Below, piece by piece: positions 23,907 through 32,346 of a stretch of DNA of 64,000 nt. This stretch comes from Sphingomonas leidyi. GTDB taxonomy: Bacteria; Pseudomonadota; Alphaproteobacteria; Sphingomonadales; Sphingomonadaceae. The stretch spans positions 85,089-149,088 of the forward strand of contig NZ_JAASQV010000007.1 in assembly GCF_011761945.1 (NCBI RefSeq). The letters run 5' to 3'. Numbering within the stretch: the stretch's first letter is position 1; every line of letters starts with the position of its first letter. The notes beneath the pieces are model-generated. The model had not been told where the DNA came from, did not search any database, and saw nothing but the letters and a program-made list of their open reading frames with translations. A program made the position numbers and the translations under genes.

Positions 23907-23950
23907 GATCAATTAGTATTGACTAATGCATTAGCATATACTAATTGATC
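23907..23950. promoter_or_regulatory. Large nested palindrome upstream of arsR-type gene
   Basis: GATCAATTAGTAT (23907-23919) and ATACTAATTGATC (23938-23950) form a perfect 13-bp inverted repeat; the inner CTAATGCATTAG (23923-23934) is palindromic about the same centre. AT-rich dyads like this are usual ArsR operators. TTGACT at 23919 and TATACT at 23937 lie inside but are too close (12 bp) for a normal promoter. The palindrome ends three bases before the ATG. Confidence 0.7.
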
Positions 23951-23953
23951 TTC

Positions 23954-24283
23954 ATGCTCCAGGCAGCCCCCCTCGACACCGTGATGCGCGCCCTTGCCGA
24001 CCCCACCCGGCGGTCGGTGTTCGAGCGGATCGTGCGCAGCGACCAGATCAGCGTCGCCGAGCTCACGCGCGGCAGCGGCGTCACCCAGGGAGCGATCTCG
24101 CAACATCTGAAATCGCTGAAACAGGCCGGGCTCGTCGCCGAACGGCCGCAGGGGCGCCAGGTCTTCTACAGCGCGCGGCCCGACGGCCTCGATCCGCTGT
24201 TCGACTGGATGCGCCACTACGACCTGTTCTGGCGCGATCGCTTCTCCGACCTCCGCAGCCTGCTCAAGGAAATCGACCCATGA
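23954..24283 (+). CDS. ArsR-family transcriptional regulator
   Basis: 109 residues, winged helix. VMRALADPTRRSVFERIV, then ISVAELTRGSGVTQGAISQHLKSL (recognition helix) and VAERPQGRQVFYSA (wing) are textbook. No metal-binding Cys set is seen, so it belongs to the group linked with SRPBCC proteins rather than metal sensors. No Shine-Dalgarno precedes ATG 23954; ATG 23984 is an alternative. The next gene starts inside its stop (ATGA). Confidence 0.92.
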   Translation: MLQAAPLDTVMRALADPTRRSVFERIVRSDQISVAELTRGSGVTQGAISQHLKSLKQAGLVAERPQGRQVFYSARPDGLDPLFDWMRHYDLFWRDRFSDLRSLLKEIDP

Positions 24284-24750
24284 CCGAAACCGATGCCGCC
24301 ACCCGGCAGATCCTCGTCGAGGAACTGCTTCCCCACGCTCCGGAGCTGATCTGGAAGGCATTGACCAGCGGCGCGCTGATGGGGCGCTGGCTGATGGAGC
24401 CCAGGGGCTTCGAGCCGGTGGTGGGCAACCGCTTCACCTATCAGACCACGCCCGCCGGCGAATGGGACGGCACGATCCGGTGCGAAGTGCTCACCGTCGT
24501 CCCCAACACGCGCTTCGCCTATAGCTGGGTCGGCGGCCATGCCGCGAACGCGGGCTATGGCTCGCGGCTCGACACCGTGGTCACCTTCGATCTCGCGGCG
24601 GTGGCCGGCGGCACGCTGCTGCAGCTCACCCATTCGGGCTTCGAGCTGCCGCGCAACGAGACTGCCTTCACCAATATGCACCGCGGCTGGGAAAACGTGG
24701 TGAAGCGGGTCGGCACCGTCGCGGCCGAGGCCGAGGCCGAGGCCGACTGA
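24280..24750 (+). CDS. SRPBCC/AHSA1-domain protein
   Basis: 156 residues. VEELLPHAPELIWKALTSG, MGRWLMEPRGFEPVVGNRF, then TRFAYSWVGG and a C-terminal WENVVKRVG mark the START/AHSA1 helix-grip fold. Coupled to the ArsR gene by a 4-base overlap. ArsR plus SRPBCC pairs are common and the SRPBCC protein is thought to bind a hydrophobic ligand. The tail is Ala/Glu-rich. Confidence 0.9.
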   Translation: MTETDAATRQILVEELLPHAPELIWKALTSGALMGRWLMEPRGFEPVVGNRFTYQTTPAGEWDGTIRCEVLTVVPNTRFAYSWVGGHAANAGYGSRLDTVVTFDLAAVAGGTLLQLTHSGFELPRNETAFTNMHRGWENVVKRVGTVAAEAEAEAD

Positions 24751-24775
24751 ACCACGATCCAGCAAGGAGCGGACG

Positions 24776-25219
24776 ATGCCCGGAAGCCTGCCCTATACCG
24801 GCCGCTGCGCCTGCGGCGCGATCGGCTATGAAGTCATCGGCGAGCCAGTCGACATGAACCATTGCCAGTGCCGCCAGTGCCAGCTTGCCAGCGGCACCGG
24901 CCACAGCTCGCACCTCACTTTCTTCGGCGCCGATGTCCGCACCACCGGCACGCCGAGCCACTGGGAAACCACGGGCGAGCAGGGCACGCGCAAGAGCCGG
25001 GCCTTTTGCGGCACCTGCGGCGCCCCGGTCTTCATGACCTTCCCCGACATTCCCGAGCTGTTCATCGTCAGCCCCGCCACGCTCGATGCGCCCGAGCGCT
25101 TCGTGCCCGGCGTCGCGCTGTGGACGGTGGCGGCACAGCCCTGGGACTATCTCGACCCGGCGCTGCAGCGCTTCGAGAAACTCCCCGCCACGGCCCGGAC
25201 CGAGCAGGGCTGGGAATAG
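24776..25219 (+). CDS. GFA-family (glutathione-dependent formaldehyde-activating-like) protein
   Basis: 147 residues. Zinc-binding Cys are visible: RCACGAIGY, CQCRQCQ and FCGTCGAPVF, the GFA pattern. MNHCQCRQCQLASGTGHSSH and FIVSPATLDAPERF are typical. AAGGAGCGG precedes the ATG. It is the third gene of the ArsR-SRPBCC-GFA operon. Members are often labelled formaldehyde-activating, but the substrate here is unknown. Confidence 0.9.
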   Translation: MPGSLPYTGRCACGAIGYEVIGEPVDMNHCQCRQCQLASGTGHSSHLTFFGADVRTTGTPSHWETTGEQGTRKSRAFCGTCGAPVFMTFPDIPELFIVSPATLDAPERFVPGVALWTVAAQPWDYLDPALQRFEKLPATARTEQGWE

Positions 25220-25308
25220 CGCGACCATGCGGGCCACGTCGCCCGCCGGCGCGCAACCCGCCCACCCCACTGGCGCCCGGCATTAGCTGAACTTATGCTC
25301 GGCGCCCG

Positions 25309-26223
25309 ATGGTCCGCCCCCACCTCCCCCTCAATGCCCTGCGCGCCTTCGAGGCATCGGCACGGCATCTGAGCTTCACCCGCGCCGCGATCGAGCTGTG
25401 CGTGACGCAAGCCGCGATCAGCCACCAGGTGAAGGGCCTGGAGCAGCGCCTGGGCACCCAGCTCTTCCGCCGCCTGCCGCGCGGGCTCGCGCTCACCGAC
25501 GAAGGGCTGGCGCTGCTCCCCGCGCTGGGGGACAGCTTCGATCGCATCGCCGAGCTGGTCGAGAGCATCGCCAGCGGCACTGCCGCACAGCTGCTCTCGG
25601 TGGCCGCGGTGGGCACCTTCGCCACCGGCTGGCTGTTTCCCCGGCTCCCCGCCTTCCACGCCGCGCATCCGCGCATCGACCTGCGCCTGTTCACCAACAA
25701 CAACCGCGTCGACCTGGCGGGCGAAGGGCTCGACTACGCCATTCGCTTCGGCGCCGGCGCCTGGCACGGCACCGAAGCGGTGCCGCTGGTAGAGACGCCG
25801 CTCACGCCGCTCTGCGCCCCCGAACTAGCCGCGCGCCTCGCCGCCCCCGCCGATCTGCTCGCCCTGCCGCTGCTGCGCTCCTACCGCGCCGACGAATGGC
25901 CGCGCTGGCTCGCCCAGGCCGGCATCGCGCCGCCGCCCCTGCGCGGCCCGGTGTTCGACAGTTCGCTGGCAATGGCCGAAGCGGCGATCCTGGGCATGGG
26001 CGTCGCGCTCGCCCCGCCGGCGATGCTTTCCCGCCATCTGGACGAAGGCCGGCTCGTCCGCCCCTTCGCGCTCGAAGTCTCGACCGGACGCTACTGGCTC
26101 ACCTGGCTCCAGTCGCGCACGCCGGGGCCCGCGATGATCGCGTTCCGGGAATGGATCGTCGCGGAGGCATGCGCGCCCGATCCCGGCATCGCCACGAACC
26201 GCGCCATGGCCCATACCGGTTGA
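25309..26223 (+). CDS. LysR-family regulator, AmpR/GcvA-like
   Basis: 304 residues. The HTH region is very AmpR-like: HLPLNALRAFEASARHLSF, AIELCVTQAAISHQVKGLEQ and FRRLPRGLALTDEG. The effector domain (AVGTFATGWLFPRL, RLFTNNNRVDLAGEGLDYAI) follows. AmpR controls beta-lactamase genes and usually sits divergent to one; neither neighbour here is a classical beta-lactamase, so the target is unknown. GcvA-type activators share this N-terminus. Confidence 0.9.
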   Translation: MVRPHLPLNALRAFEASARHLSFTRAAIELCVTQAAISHQVKGLEQRLGTQLFRRLPRGLALTDEGLALLPALGDSFDRIAELVESIASGTAAQLLSVAAVGTFATGWLFPRLPAFHAAHPRIDLRLFTNNNRVDLAGEGLDYAIRFGAGAWHGTEAVPLVETPLTPLCAPELAARLAAPADLLALPLLRSYRADEWPRWLAQAGIAPPPLRGPVFDSSLAMAEAAILGMGVALAPPAMLSRHLDEGRLVRPFALEVSTGRYWLTWLQSRTPGPAMIAFREWIVAEACAPDPGIATNRAMAHTG

Positions 26224-26271
26224 GGCAGGGCGCCCGATCTGGGATAAGCGGCGCATCGAAGGAGGCTCGTC

Positions 26272-27420
26272 ATGCTGCGCACCCTCTTGTCCGCCATCCT
26301 GCTTCTCATCGCCCTGCCCGCCACGGCGCGCGCCCAGAGGCCTGCCGAATCCCCGGGCACGCTGATCTCCGCCGAGCCGGTCTCCGGAGGGCCGGACGCG
26401 ATGCGCAGCTGGCGCATCGCCTATTGGACCAGCGACGCGCATGGCCGGGCCATCCGGGTCACCGGCATGATCGTCGCCCCGCGCGACCATGCGCCTTCGC
26501 CCGCGCCGCGCCGGGTGATCGCCTGGACGCACGGCACCTGGGGCGTGGTCGAGAAATGCGCGCCGTCGCTGAGCCCCGATTTCTGGCAGGCGACGCCCGC
26601 GCTCGCGGAGATGATCGCGCGCGGCTATCTGGTGGTCGCGCCCGACTATCCGGGGCTCGGCTCGCCCATGGCCCATCCCTATCTGATCGGCATCGACACT
26701 GCCCGGGCAGTGCTCGACGCGGTGCGCGCCGCCCGGTCGCTGCGCGATGCGCGGGCCGGCGCCGATTTCGCGGTCTGGGGCGAATCGCAGGGCGGCCATG
26801 CGGCGCTGTGGACCGCGGCACAGGCCGCGCGCTACGCGCCCGAACTGCGCCTGCTCGGCACCGCCGCCGCCGCGCCGCCCACCGATCTCGCCGCCAATCT
26901 CCGCTCGGGCAGCGATGCCAATGTCCGCGCGATGCTGGCAGCCTATGCGGCCTATAGCTGGTCGCAGCATTTCGGCCATCCGCTCTCCAGCCTGTTCAAC
27001 AAGACCAATGCCGGAGTCGCCACCCGGCTGGCGCGCAACAATTGCATCGAGCTCGGCAAGAAGCCGCGGCTGGGCACCATCCTCGGCATCGCCGCGATCC
27101 GGGGCGCGCTGCGCAGCAAGGACATGGCGGATACGCTGCCCTGGGCCGGCATCGCCCGCGCCAACAGCGTCGTGCCCGGCGCGGTATCCGGCCCCCTGCT
27201 GATCGTCCAGGGTACCGCCGACACCGTGGTCGCGCCGGCCGTGACGCTCGCCTTCGCCCGCCAGCGCTGCCGCACCGGCGCGCCGCTCCGCTACCTGTCG
27301 CTGCCCGGCGGCGACCATCCCGCCGCCACGCGCAATGCCGGCGCCGCCGCGGCCACGCTCGACTGGATCGACGCGCGCTTCGCCGGGCAAAGGCCGCCGA
27401 GCGATTGCGGGCGGATATGA
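26272..27420 (+). CDS. Secreted lipase-like alpha/beta hydrolase
   Basis: 382 residues with signal peptide (MLRTLLSAILLLIALPATARA). WTHGTWGVVEKCAP, VVAPDYPGLGSP and the nucleophile elbow WGESQGGHA match the secretory-lipase (LIP) type. The acid is in QGTADTVVAP and the His in PGGDHPAATR. GGAGGC precedes the ATG. Its stop overlaps the ATG of the next gene. Substrate unknown, likely ester or lipid. Confidence 0.88.
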   Translation: MLRTLLSAILLLIALPATARAQRPAESPGTLISAEPVSGGPDAMRSWRIAYWTSDAHGRAIRVTGMIVAPRDHAPSPAPRRVIAWTHGTWGVVEKCAPSLSPDFWQATPALAEMIARGYLVVAPDYPGLGSPMAHPYLIGIDTARAVLDAVRAARSLRDARAGADFAVWGESQGGHAALWTAAQAARYAPELRLLGTAAAAPPTDLAANLRSGSDANVRAMLAAYAAYSWSQHFGHPLSSLFNKTNAGVATRLARNNCIELGKKPRLGTILGIAAIRGALRSKDMADTLPWAGIARANSVVPGAVSGPLLIVQGTADTVVAPAVTLAFARQRCRTGAPLRYLSLPGGDHPAATRNAGAAAATLDWIDARFAGQRPPSDCGRI

Positions 27421-27815
27421 AGCCGCGCCCGCACCGGCTTGTCGCCCCGGCACTCGCGATCGCGCTGTCCACCATGCCCTCGGCAACCGCGGCCCAGGAC
27501 GCGCCGATAGGCTATGGCTGCGGCGACCTGGTGGCGATCGGGCGGGCGAGGAGCCTCGACTACACGCCAGTCGATAGCGAGGACGATATGCTCGGCCATG
27601 GGTGGATCACGGCGAAGCTGAAGATCCGCAAGGTGCTGAGGGGACACGCCGCCGCGCCTACCGTGCCGGTGCGCTATTTCGCGCATGCCGATCTGCGGGA
27701 CGATCGCGACTTCCTGTTCGTGATCGCGAAGGACGAGGCGGGAAGGAATGTCGTCCGGACCGCCAGGCCGATCGAAGATGCCGTCGATCAGCGGCTCGCC
27801 GCCCGATGCGGCTGA
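27417..27815 (+). CDS. Exported hypothetical protein
   Basis: 132 residues with a signal peptide (RLVAPALAIALSTMPSATAA). The mature part has two Cys (YGCGDLV and the last-but-one residue) and a strand-rich middle (WITAKLKIRKVLRG, VPVRYFAHADLRD). The ATGA overlap with the lipase suggests coupled translation. No family recognised. Confidence 0.72.
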   Translation: MKPRPHRLVAPALAIALSTMPSATAAQDAPIGYGCGDLVAIGRARSLDYTPVDSEDDMLGHGWITAKLKIRKVLRGHAAAPTVPVRYFAHADLRDDRDFLFVIAKDEAGRNVVRTARPIEDAVDQRLAARCG

Positions 27816-27936
27816 CCCGCATCATCCCGTGCAGATCGAGATGTCCGCGCCCGGAAACAAGGCTCGCGGCCATAGCCGAGGGATGGCCCCCGCAGGGCGC
27901 GCCGGCCCGACGCCGGTGAAGCCGCTGCGGTCGGCC

Positions 27937-28284
27937 CTAGCCGAGGCCGATCTTCGCCAGGATCCGGCCGATAACGCCCTTGTCCTCGCTCTGCGCCAGC
28001 CTGGCTTCCTTCCTGGGATCATAGCCCGAGCTTTCGGGCAGGTCGCCGCCGCGATGGCTGTGTACCGGCTGGGTCGAGGCGGGCGGGTCCGACGCGTCCA
28101 TCGATTCGTCGAGCGCCCGGTCGAGCCGGGCCTCCCTGCTTTCGGGATTGCGCGCCAGCCGCTCGGCGATCGATTCGTCGGTGCCGGCATCGGCCGATTG
28201 CGCGGCCGTGCGCTTGGTTTCCTCATCCGGGCCCGGTGCCGCCGACAGGGGGTCCAGCGCCGGATCGATCGGGTTCGCGTCCAT
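27937..28284 (-). CDS. Hypothetical acidic protein
   Basis: 115 residues, strongly acidic and probably unstructured in the middle (SESIAERLARNPESREARL-like charged helix, then a Pro/Ser linker), with a hydrophobic C-terminal GVIGRILAKIGLG. AGGAGAG at good distance supports ATG 28284. No signal peptide and no family recognised. Confidence 0.65.
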   Translation of the reverse strand: MDANPIDPALDPLSAAPGPDEETKRTAAQSADAGTDESIAERLARNPESREARLDRALDESMDASDPPASTQPVHSHRGGDLPESSGYDPRKEARLAQSEDKGVIGRILAKIGLG

Positions 28285-28362
28285 GACTCACTCTCCTGAG
28301 CGTTGCCGGGTTGTAACGAACGCCCTTCGATTCGCGTTCCAGCACGCGCCTCTCGCCCGGGC

Positions 28363-28401
28363 GCAAAAGAAAACGGCCCGGCGAGTTTCCCCGCCGGGCC
28401 G
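28363..28401 (-). terminator. Rho-independent terminator of the Bax-inhibitor gene
   Basis: Read on the minus strand, CGGCCCGGCG and CGCCGGGCCG form a perfect 10-bp stem followed by TTTTCTTTT. It lies 26 bases after the gene's stop. Confidence 0.85.
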
Positions 28402-28426
28402 CGATTTCCGCTTCCGCTGCCGAAGC

Positions 28427-29179
28427 CTAGTTCCGCTGGCTGCCGAACAGGCGCAGCAGGAACAGGAACATGTTGATGAAGTCGAGGTAGAGCGTCAGCG
28501 CGCCCATCACCACCGTCTTGCCCATCATGTCCGTACCCTGGACGTAGAAGTACAGGCTCTTGATCTTCTGCGTGTCATAGGCCGTGAGGCCGGCGAACAG
28601 CAGCACGCCGATCACGCTGATCGCCATGCTCAGCGGGCCCGAGCCGATGAACAGGTTGACGATCGAGGCGACGATCAGGCCGACCACGCCCATGATCAGG
28701 AACGTCCCCCAGCCCGAAAGGTCGCGCTTGGTGGTGTAGCCCCACAGGCTCAGCCCGGCGAAGCCCGCGGCGGTGCCGAAGAACACCTGCGCGATCGAGC
28801 TGTCGGTATATCGCAGGAAGATCGTCGAGAGCGACAGGCCCATCGTCGTCGCATAGACCCAGTAGAGCGCCTGCATCGCCGGGGTGGAGAGGCTCCGCTG
28901 GGCGAAGCTCATCACCAGCACGATGCCGAGCGGCGCGAGCATCACCAGCCAGCCGAGCAGCGACGGCGCGACGCGGCCATTCTCCTGCACCGCGAACAGC
29001 GTGTCGATCGCTCCGCTCTTGGCGAAGACGAACGCGACGATGCCGGTCAGCAGCACGCCCGACGCCATGTAGTTGTAGACGGACAGCATATAGGACCTGA
29101 GCCCCGCGTCGCGCGCATCAGCGCCCGCGCCGGCGGTCACATAGGGCGCGCCCGTCCGGGGATCCGACCAGTCAGCCAT
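28427..29179 (-). CDS. Bax inhibitor-1/YccA-family membrane protein
   Basis: 250 residues with seven hydrophobic helices (for example MLSVYNYMASGVLLTGIVAF, LLGWLVMLAPLGIVLVMSF, FAGLTAYDTQKIKSLYF). The AYDTQKIK segment is the BI-1 family signature near the C-terminus, associated with a pH-sensitive di-aspartyl calcium leak in bacterial homologues. AAAGGAG spaced 7 bases before ATG is an ideal ribosome site. Divergent from thpR. Confidence 0.94.
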   Translation of the reverse strand: MADWSDPRTGAPYVTAGAGADARDAGLRSYMLSVYNYMASGVLLTGIVAFVFAKSGAIDTLFAVQENGRVAPSLLGWLVMLAPLGIVLVMSFAQRSLSTPAMQALYWVYATTMGLSLSTIFLRYTDSSIAQVFFGTAAGFAGLSLWGYTTKRDLSGWGTFLIMGVVGLIVASIVNLFIGSGPLSMAISVIGVLLFAGLTAYDTQKIKSLYFYVQGTDMMGKTVVMGALTLYLDFINMFLFLLRLFGSQRN

Positions 29180-29275
29180 TTCAAAACTCCTTTGCCCGGC
29201 ACCTGCCGGTATCCGTGAATATCGCCCCCGCGCCGGGTGTTTTCAAGCAAAACCGGGCGCGCTAGTGCCCAGGCC

Positions 29276-29812
29276 ATGATCCGCCTGTTCGTCGGCCTGC
29301 GTCCGCCCGCTCCGATCCGCACCCAGCTGCGCGCGCTGATGGGCGGCATTCCCGGTGCCCGCTGGCAGGACGACGCGCAGCTCCACATCACCCTGCGCTT
29401 CATCGGCGAAGTCGACGAGCGCGCCGCCGAGGATGCCGCGCTCGCGCTCTCGGCCGTGCGCTGGCCGCCGCTCGAAGTCGCGCTGGAGGGCGTCGGTACA
29501 TTCGACAGCCGCGGCCGGATCAACGCCGTCTGGGCCGGCATCCGCCCGCGCGAGGGCCTTGCCGGGCTCCACCGCAAGATCGACCAGGCGCTGGTACGCG
29601 CCGGCCAGCCGCCCGAGCGCCGCGCCTATCTCCCCCATGTCACCCTGGCCCGGATGAACGCCCCCGCCGAAGCCGCCGCGCGCTTCGTCGAAGCGCATGC
29701 CGGCCTCGCCAGCCCGCCCTTCGCGCTCGACCATTTCCACCTGTTCGAGAGCCATCTCGGCCATGAAGGCGCGCGATACGAGACTGTGGCACGCTATCCG
29801 CTCCAGGCCTGA
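29276..29812 (+). CDS. thpR: RNA 2',3'-cyclic phosphodiesterase (2'-5' RNA ligase family)
   Basis: 178 residues. The two HxTL motifs of the 2H phosphoesterase fold are present: HITL (37-40) and HVTL (121-124). MIRLFVGLRPP is the usual start, so ATG 29276 is chosen over the upstream frame extension. It opens 2',3'-cyclic phosphates on RNA ends. It converges on the histidine kinase gene with six bases between the stops. Confidence 0.93.
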   Translation: MIRLFVGLRPPAPIRTQLRALMGGIPGARWQDDAQLHITLRFIGEVDERAAEDAALALSAVRWPPLEVALEGVGTFDSRGRINAVWAGIRPREGLAGLHRKIDQALVRAGQPPERRAYLPHVTLARMNAPAEAAARFVEAHAGLASPPFALDHFHLFESHLGHEGARYETVARYPLQA

Positions 29813-29818
29813 CGGACC

Positions 29819-32125
29819 CTAGCCCCGCCGCTTCGCCTCCAGCACCGCGCGCACCTTCCGCGCCAGCTGCTCGCGCGTATAGGGCTTGGAGAGCAGCTCC
29901 ACGCCCGCGTCCAGCCGCCCGTCATGCACGATGGCGTTCTCGGTATAGCCCGAAGTGAACAGCACCGTGAGCGCGGGCAGCCGCGCACGCGCCAGCCGTG
30001 CCAGCTCGGGGCTCTTCAGCGTGCCCGGCATCACCACGTCGGTGAACAGCAGGTCGATCGCCATCCCGCTCTCGATCACGCTCAGCGCGCTCTGCGCATC
30101 ATTGGCGCGCAGCACGACATAGCCCAGATCGGTCAGCAGCTCGACCACCGTCGCCTGCACGTCCGGATCGTCCTCGGCCACCAGGATCGTCTCTTCGCCG
30201 CCGCGCATCGTCACGGTCTCGGGCGACGCCGCCACCATTTCCTCGCGCCCGCGCACGCGCGGCAGATAGAGCTTCAGCGTGGTGCCGTGGCCCAGCTCCG
30301 AATAGAGCTTCACGTGGCCGCCGGACTGCTTGACGAAGCCATAGACCATCGACAGCCCCAGCCCCGATCCCTGCCCCTCGGGCTTGGTCGAGAAGAACGG
30401 CTCGAACACCTGCTCGATCAGCTTCGGATCGATGCCGGTTCCGGTATCGGTCACCGCCAGCATCACATATTGGCCCGGCGGCACGTCATCCAGCCCGCTG
30501 GTATAGGCATCGTCGAGCGAGGCGTTGGCCGCCTCGATCGTCAGCTTGCCGCTGCCCGCCATTGCGTCGCGCGCGTTGATCGCGAGGTTGAGGATCGCAT
30601 TCTCCAGCTGGGTAGGATCGGCCTGGCAGTTCCACAAGCCGCCCGAAGTGATCACTTCGATCGCGATCGCCTCGCCCAGCGCGCGGCGCAGCATGTCCTC
30701 CATTCCGCCCAGGAAGCGGCCGACGTTCAGCACGCGCGGCTCGAGCGGCTGGCGCCGGCCGAAGGCGAGCAGCTGGCTGGCCAGCTTCGATCCGCGCTGC
30801 ACCCCCGCCAGCGCGTTCGCCACCCGCCGCTCGGCCTTGTCGTTGCCCTGCACGTCGCGCGCGAGCAGCTGGAGGTTGCCCGAGATCACCTGGAGCAGAT
30901 TGTTGAAATCATGCGCCACGCCGCCGGTCAGCTTGCCGATCGTCTCCATCTTCTGCGCCTGCTGGAGCGCGGCGAACACCGTCTCGCGCTCGGCCACCGC
31001 TTCGGCGACGCGCGTCTCCAGCCGCTCGTTGAGCAGGCGCAGCTCTTCCTCGGCGGCGGCGCGGCGCGCCAGCTCGCGCGCCACCGCCTCGAACAGCCGG
31101 GCATTGTCCATCGCCAGCGCCGCCTGGCCGGCCAGGCTCACCAGGCTCGCCTCGGCCGCCGCGCTGAACCGGCCGGGCTCGGGATGGCCGTAGAGCAGGC
31201 CGCCGATCACGTCACCTGCCGGGGTGCGCACCGGCACGGCCAGATAGGAGCGCACCGGCAGATGCCCCTCGGGCATGCCCTTGAACGGCGCGTTCCGGCC
31301 GTAGCGCGCATCCGCGGTGACGTCGTCGACCCGGATGATGCCCGTGCCGGCAAAGGTCGGCTCGAACAATTTGGTGATCCGCGGCATCGGGAACTTGTCG
31401 AACACCGAGCGCGGCGCCCCGGCCAGCGCATAGAGCATGTAGCGCTCGCCCTCGGCCTCGTCGGTGCTGTTGTAGAAGAAGGCGCCGAACTTCGCCCCGA
31501 TCAGCGCCACGCCCGCATCCACCGCGGTCTGCGCCACGCGCGCGCTGTCGCGCTCGCCCGTGATCGCGGTGCCCGCCTGGTTGACCACTTCCAGCGTGCG
31601 CGACTTTTCCTCCAGCGCCTCGCGCGCTTCCCGCTCGCGCGCCGCCATCTGGAAATGCTCGGTCCGGTCGGCACTGGTGCCGAAGATGCCCACCACCTTG
31701 CCCGCGGCATCGCGGATCGGCGTCATCGACAGGTCGACATGGATGTCGATCTTCTCGCCGCCACCGCGCGTGGTCTGCACGTGCAGGCCGGGGCGGAGCA
31801 CCGGCTCGCCGGCGAGCGCCCGCTCGAAATAGGTGCCCACTTCCTCCCACACGGCCGGCCAGCTCCTGCGATAGGAGCGGCCAAAGATCCGCGCGTTCTC
31901 GTCGCGATAGGCGTCGAGAATCCGGTCGTTGTAGAAAAAGAGATAGTCGGGGCCCCAGGTAACGAAGGCGCGTTGCGGCGAAGCGAGCATCAGGTCGATC
32001 GCTTGCCTGAGCTCGCGCGGCCAGTCCGCGACCGGGCCGAGCTCCGGCACCGCGAAGTCCGGCGCCCGCAGCCTTTCCCCTGTCTCTCCGCCGTGGCTGG
32101 GCCAGGCGGCATCGGCTTCAGCCAT
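29819..32125 (-). CDS. Hybrid sensor histidine kinase (PAS-GAF-HisKA-HATPase-REC)
   Basis: 768 residues, no transmembrane segment, so cytoplasmic. A PAS domain at about 45-160 (RAFVTWGPDYLFFYND...GKVVGIFGTSADRTE), GAF at about 180-340, a coiled linker, the H-box GGVAHDFNNLLQ, N-box INARDAMAG, G-boxes DTGTGI and GSGLGLSMVYG, and a C-terminal receiver with LLFTDVVMPG (phospho-Asp) and SKPYT. This architecture is common in sphingomonad stress/light signalling. No separate response regulator is adjacent. GGGGAGC precedes the ATG. Confidence 0.93.
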   Translation of the reverse strand: MAEADAAWPSHGGETGERLRAPDFAVPELGPVADWPRELRQAIDLMLASPQRAFVTWGPDYLFFYNDRILDAYRDENARIFGRSYRRSWPAVWEEVGTYFERALAGEPVLRPGLHVQTTRGGGEKIDIHVDLSMTPIRDAAGKVVGIFGTSADRTEHFQMAAREREAREALEEKSRTLEVVNQAGTAITGERDSARVAQTAVDAGVALIGAKFGAFFYNSTDEAEGERYMLYALAGAPRSVFDKFPMPRITKLFEPTFAGTGIIRVDDVTADARYGRNAPFKGMPEGHLPVRSYLAVPVRTPAGDVIGGLLYGHPEPGRFSAAAEASLVSLAGQAALAMDNARLFEAVARELARRAAAEEELRLLNERLETRVAEAVAERETVFAALQQAQKMETIGKLTGGVAHDFNNLLQVISGNLQLLARDVQGNDKAERRVANALAGVQRGSKLASQLLAFGRRQPLEPRVLNVGRFLGGMEDMLRRALGEAIAIEVITSGGLWNCQADPTQLENAILNLAINARDAMAGSGKLTIEAANASLDDAYTSGLDDVPPGQYVMLAVTDTGTGIDPKLIEQVFEPFFSTKPEGQGSGLGLSMVYGFVKQSGGHVKLYSELGHGTTLKLYLPRVRGREEMVAASPETVTMRGGEETILVAEDDPDVQATVVELLTDLGYVVLRANDAQSALSVIESGMAIDLLFTDVVMPGTLKSPELARLARARLPALTVLFTSGYTENAIVHDGRLDAGVELLSKPYTREQLARKVRAVLEAKRRG

Positions 32126-32346
32126 CCATGCTCCCCATGCGCCCCCGCCCCGGCCGTGGTTTATACATGCTGCGTCCGCCGGGGAAAGACGCGGCGGCGC
32201 ATGAGGGGCAGAGCTTGGCGGCTCATCATCGCCGCCATATCAGCCAAGCATGCCCAGGGTTCGGCAGGGTTTCCCGAACGAAGGGGACAGTCCGATCCGG
32301 GAGGAAGATCGCTTCGCAACTTTCGCCGCCATCGCGCCCGCCACCG

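Noticed and set aside
25309..27420. AmpR-beta-lactamase pair
   Set aside because: The neighbour at 26272 has the GESQGG lipase elbow and no SxxK/YxN/KTG set, so it is not a beta-lactamase.
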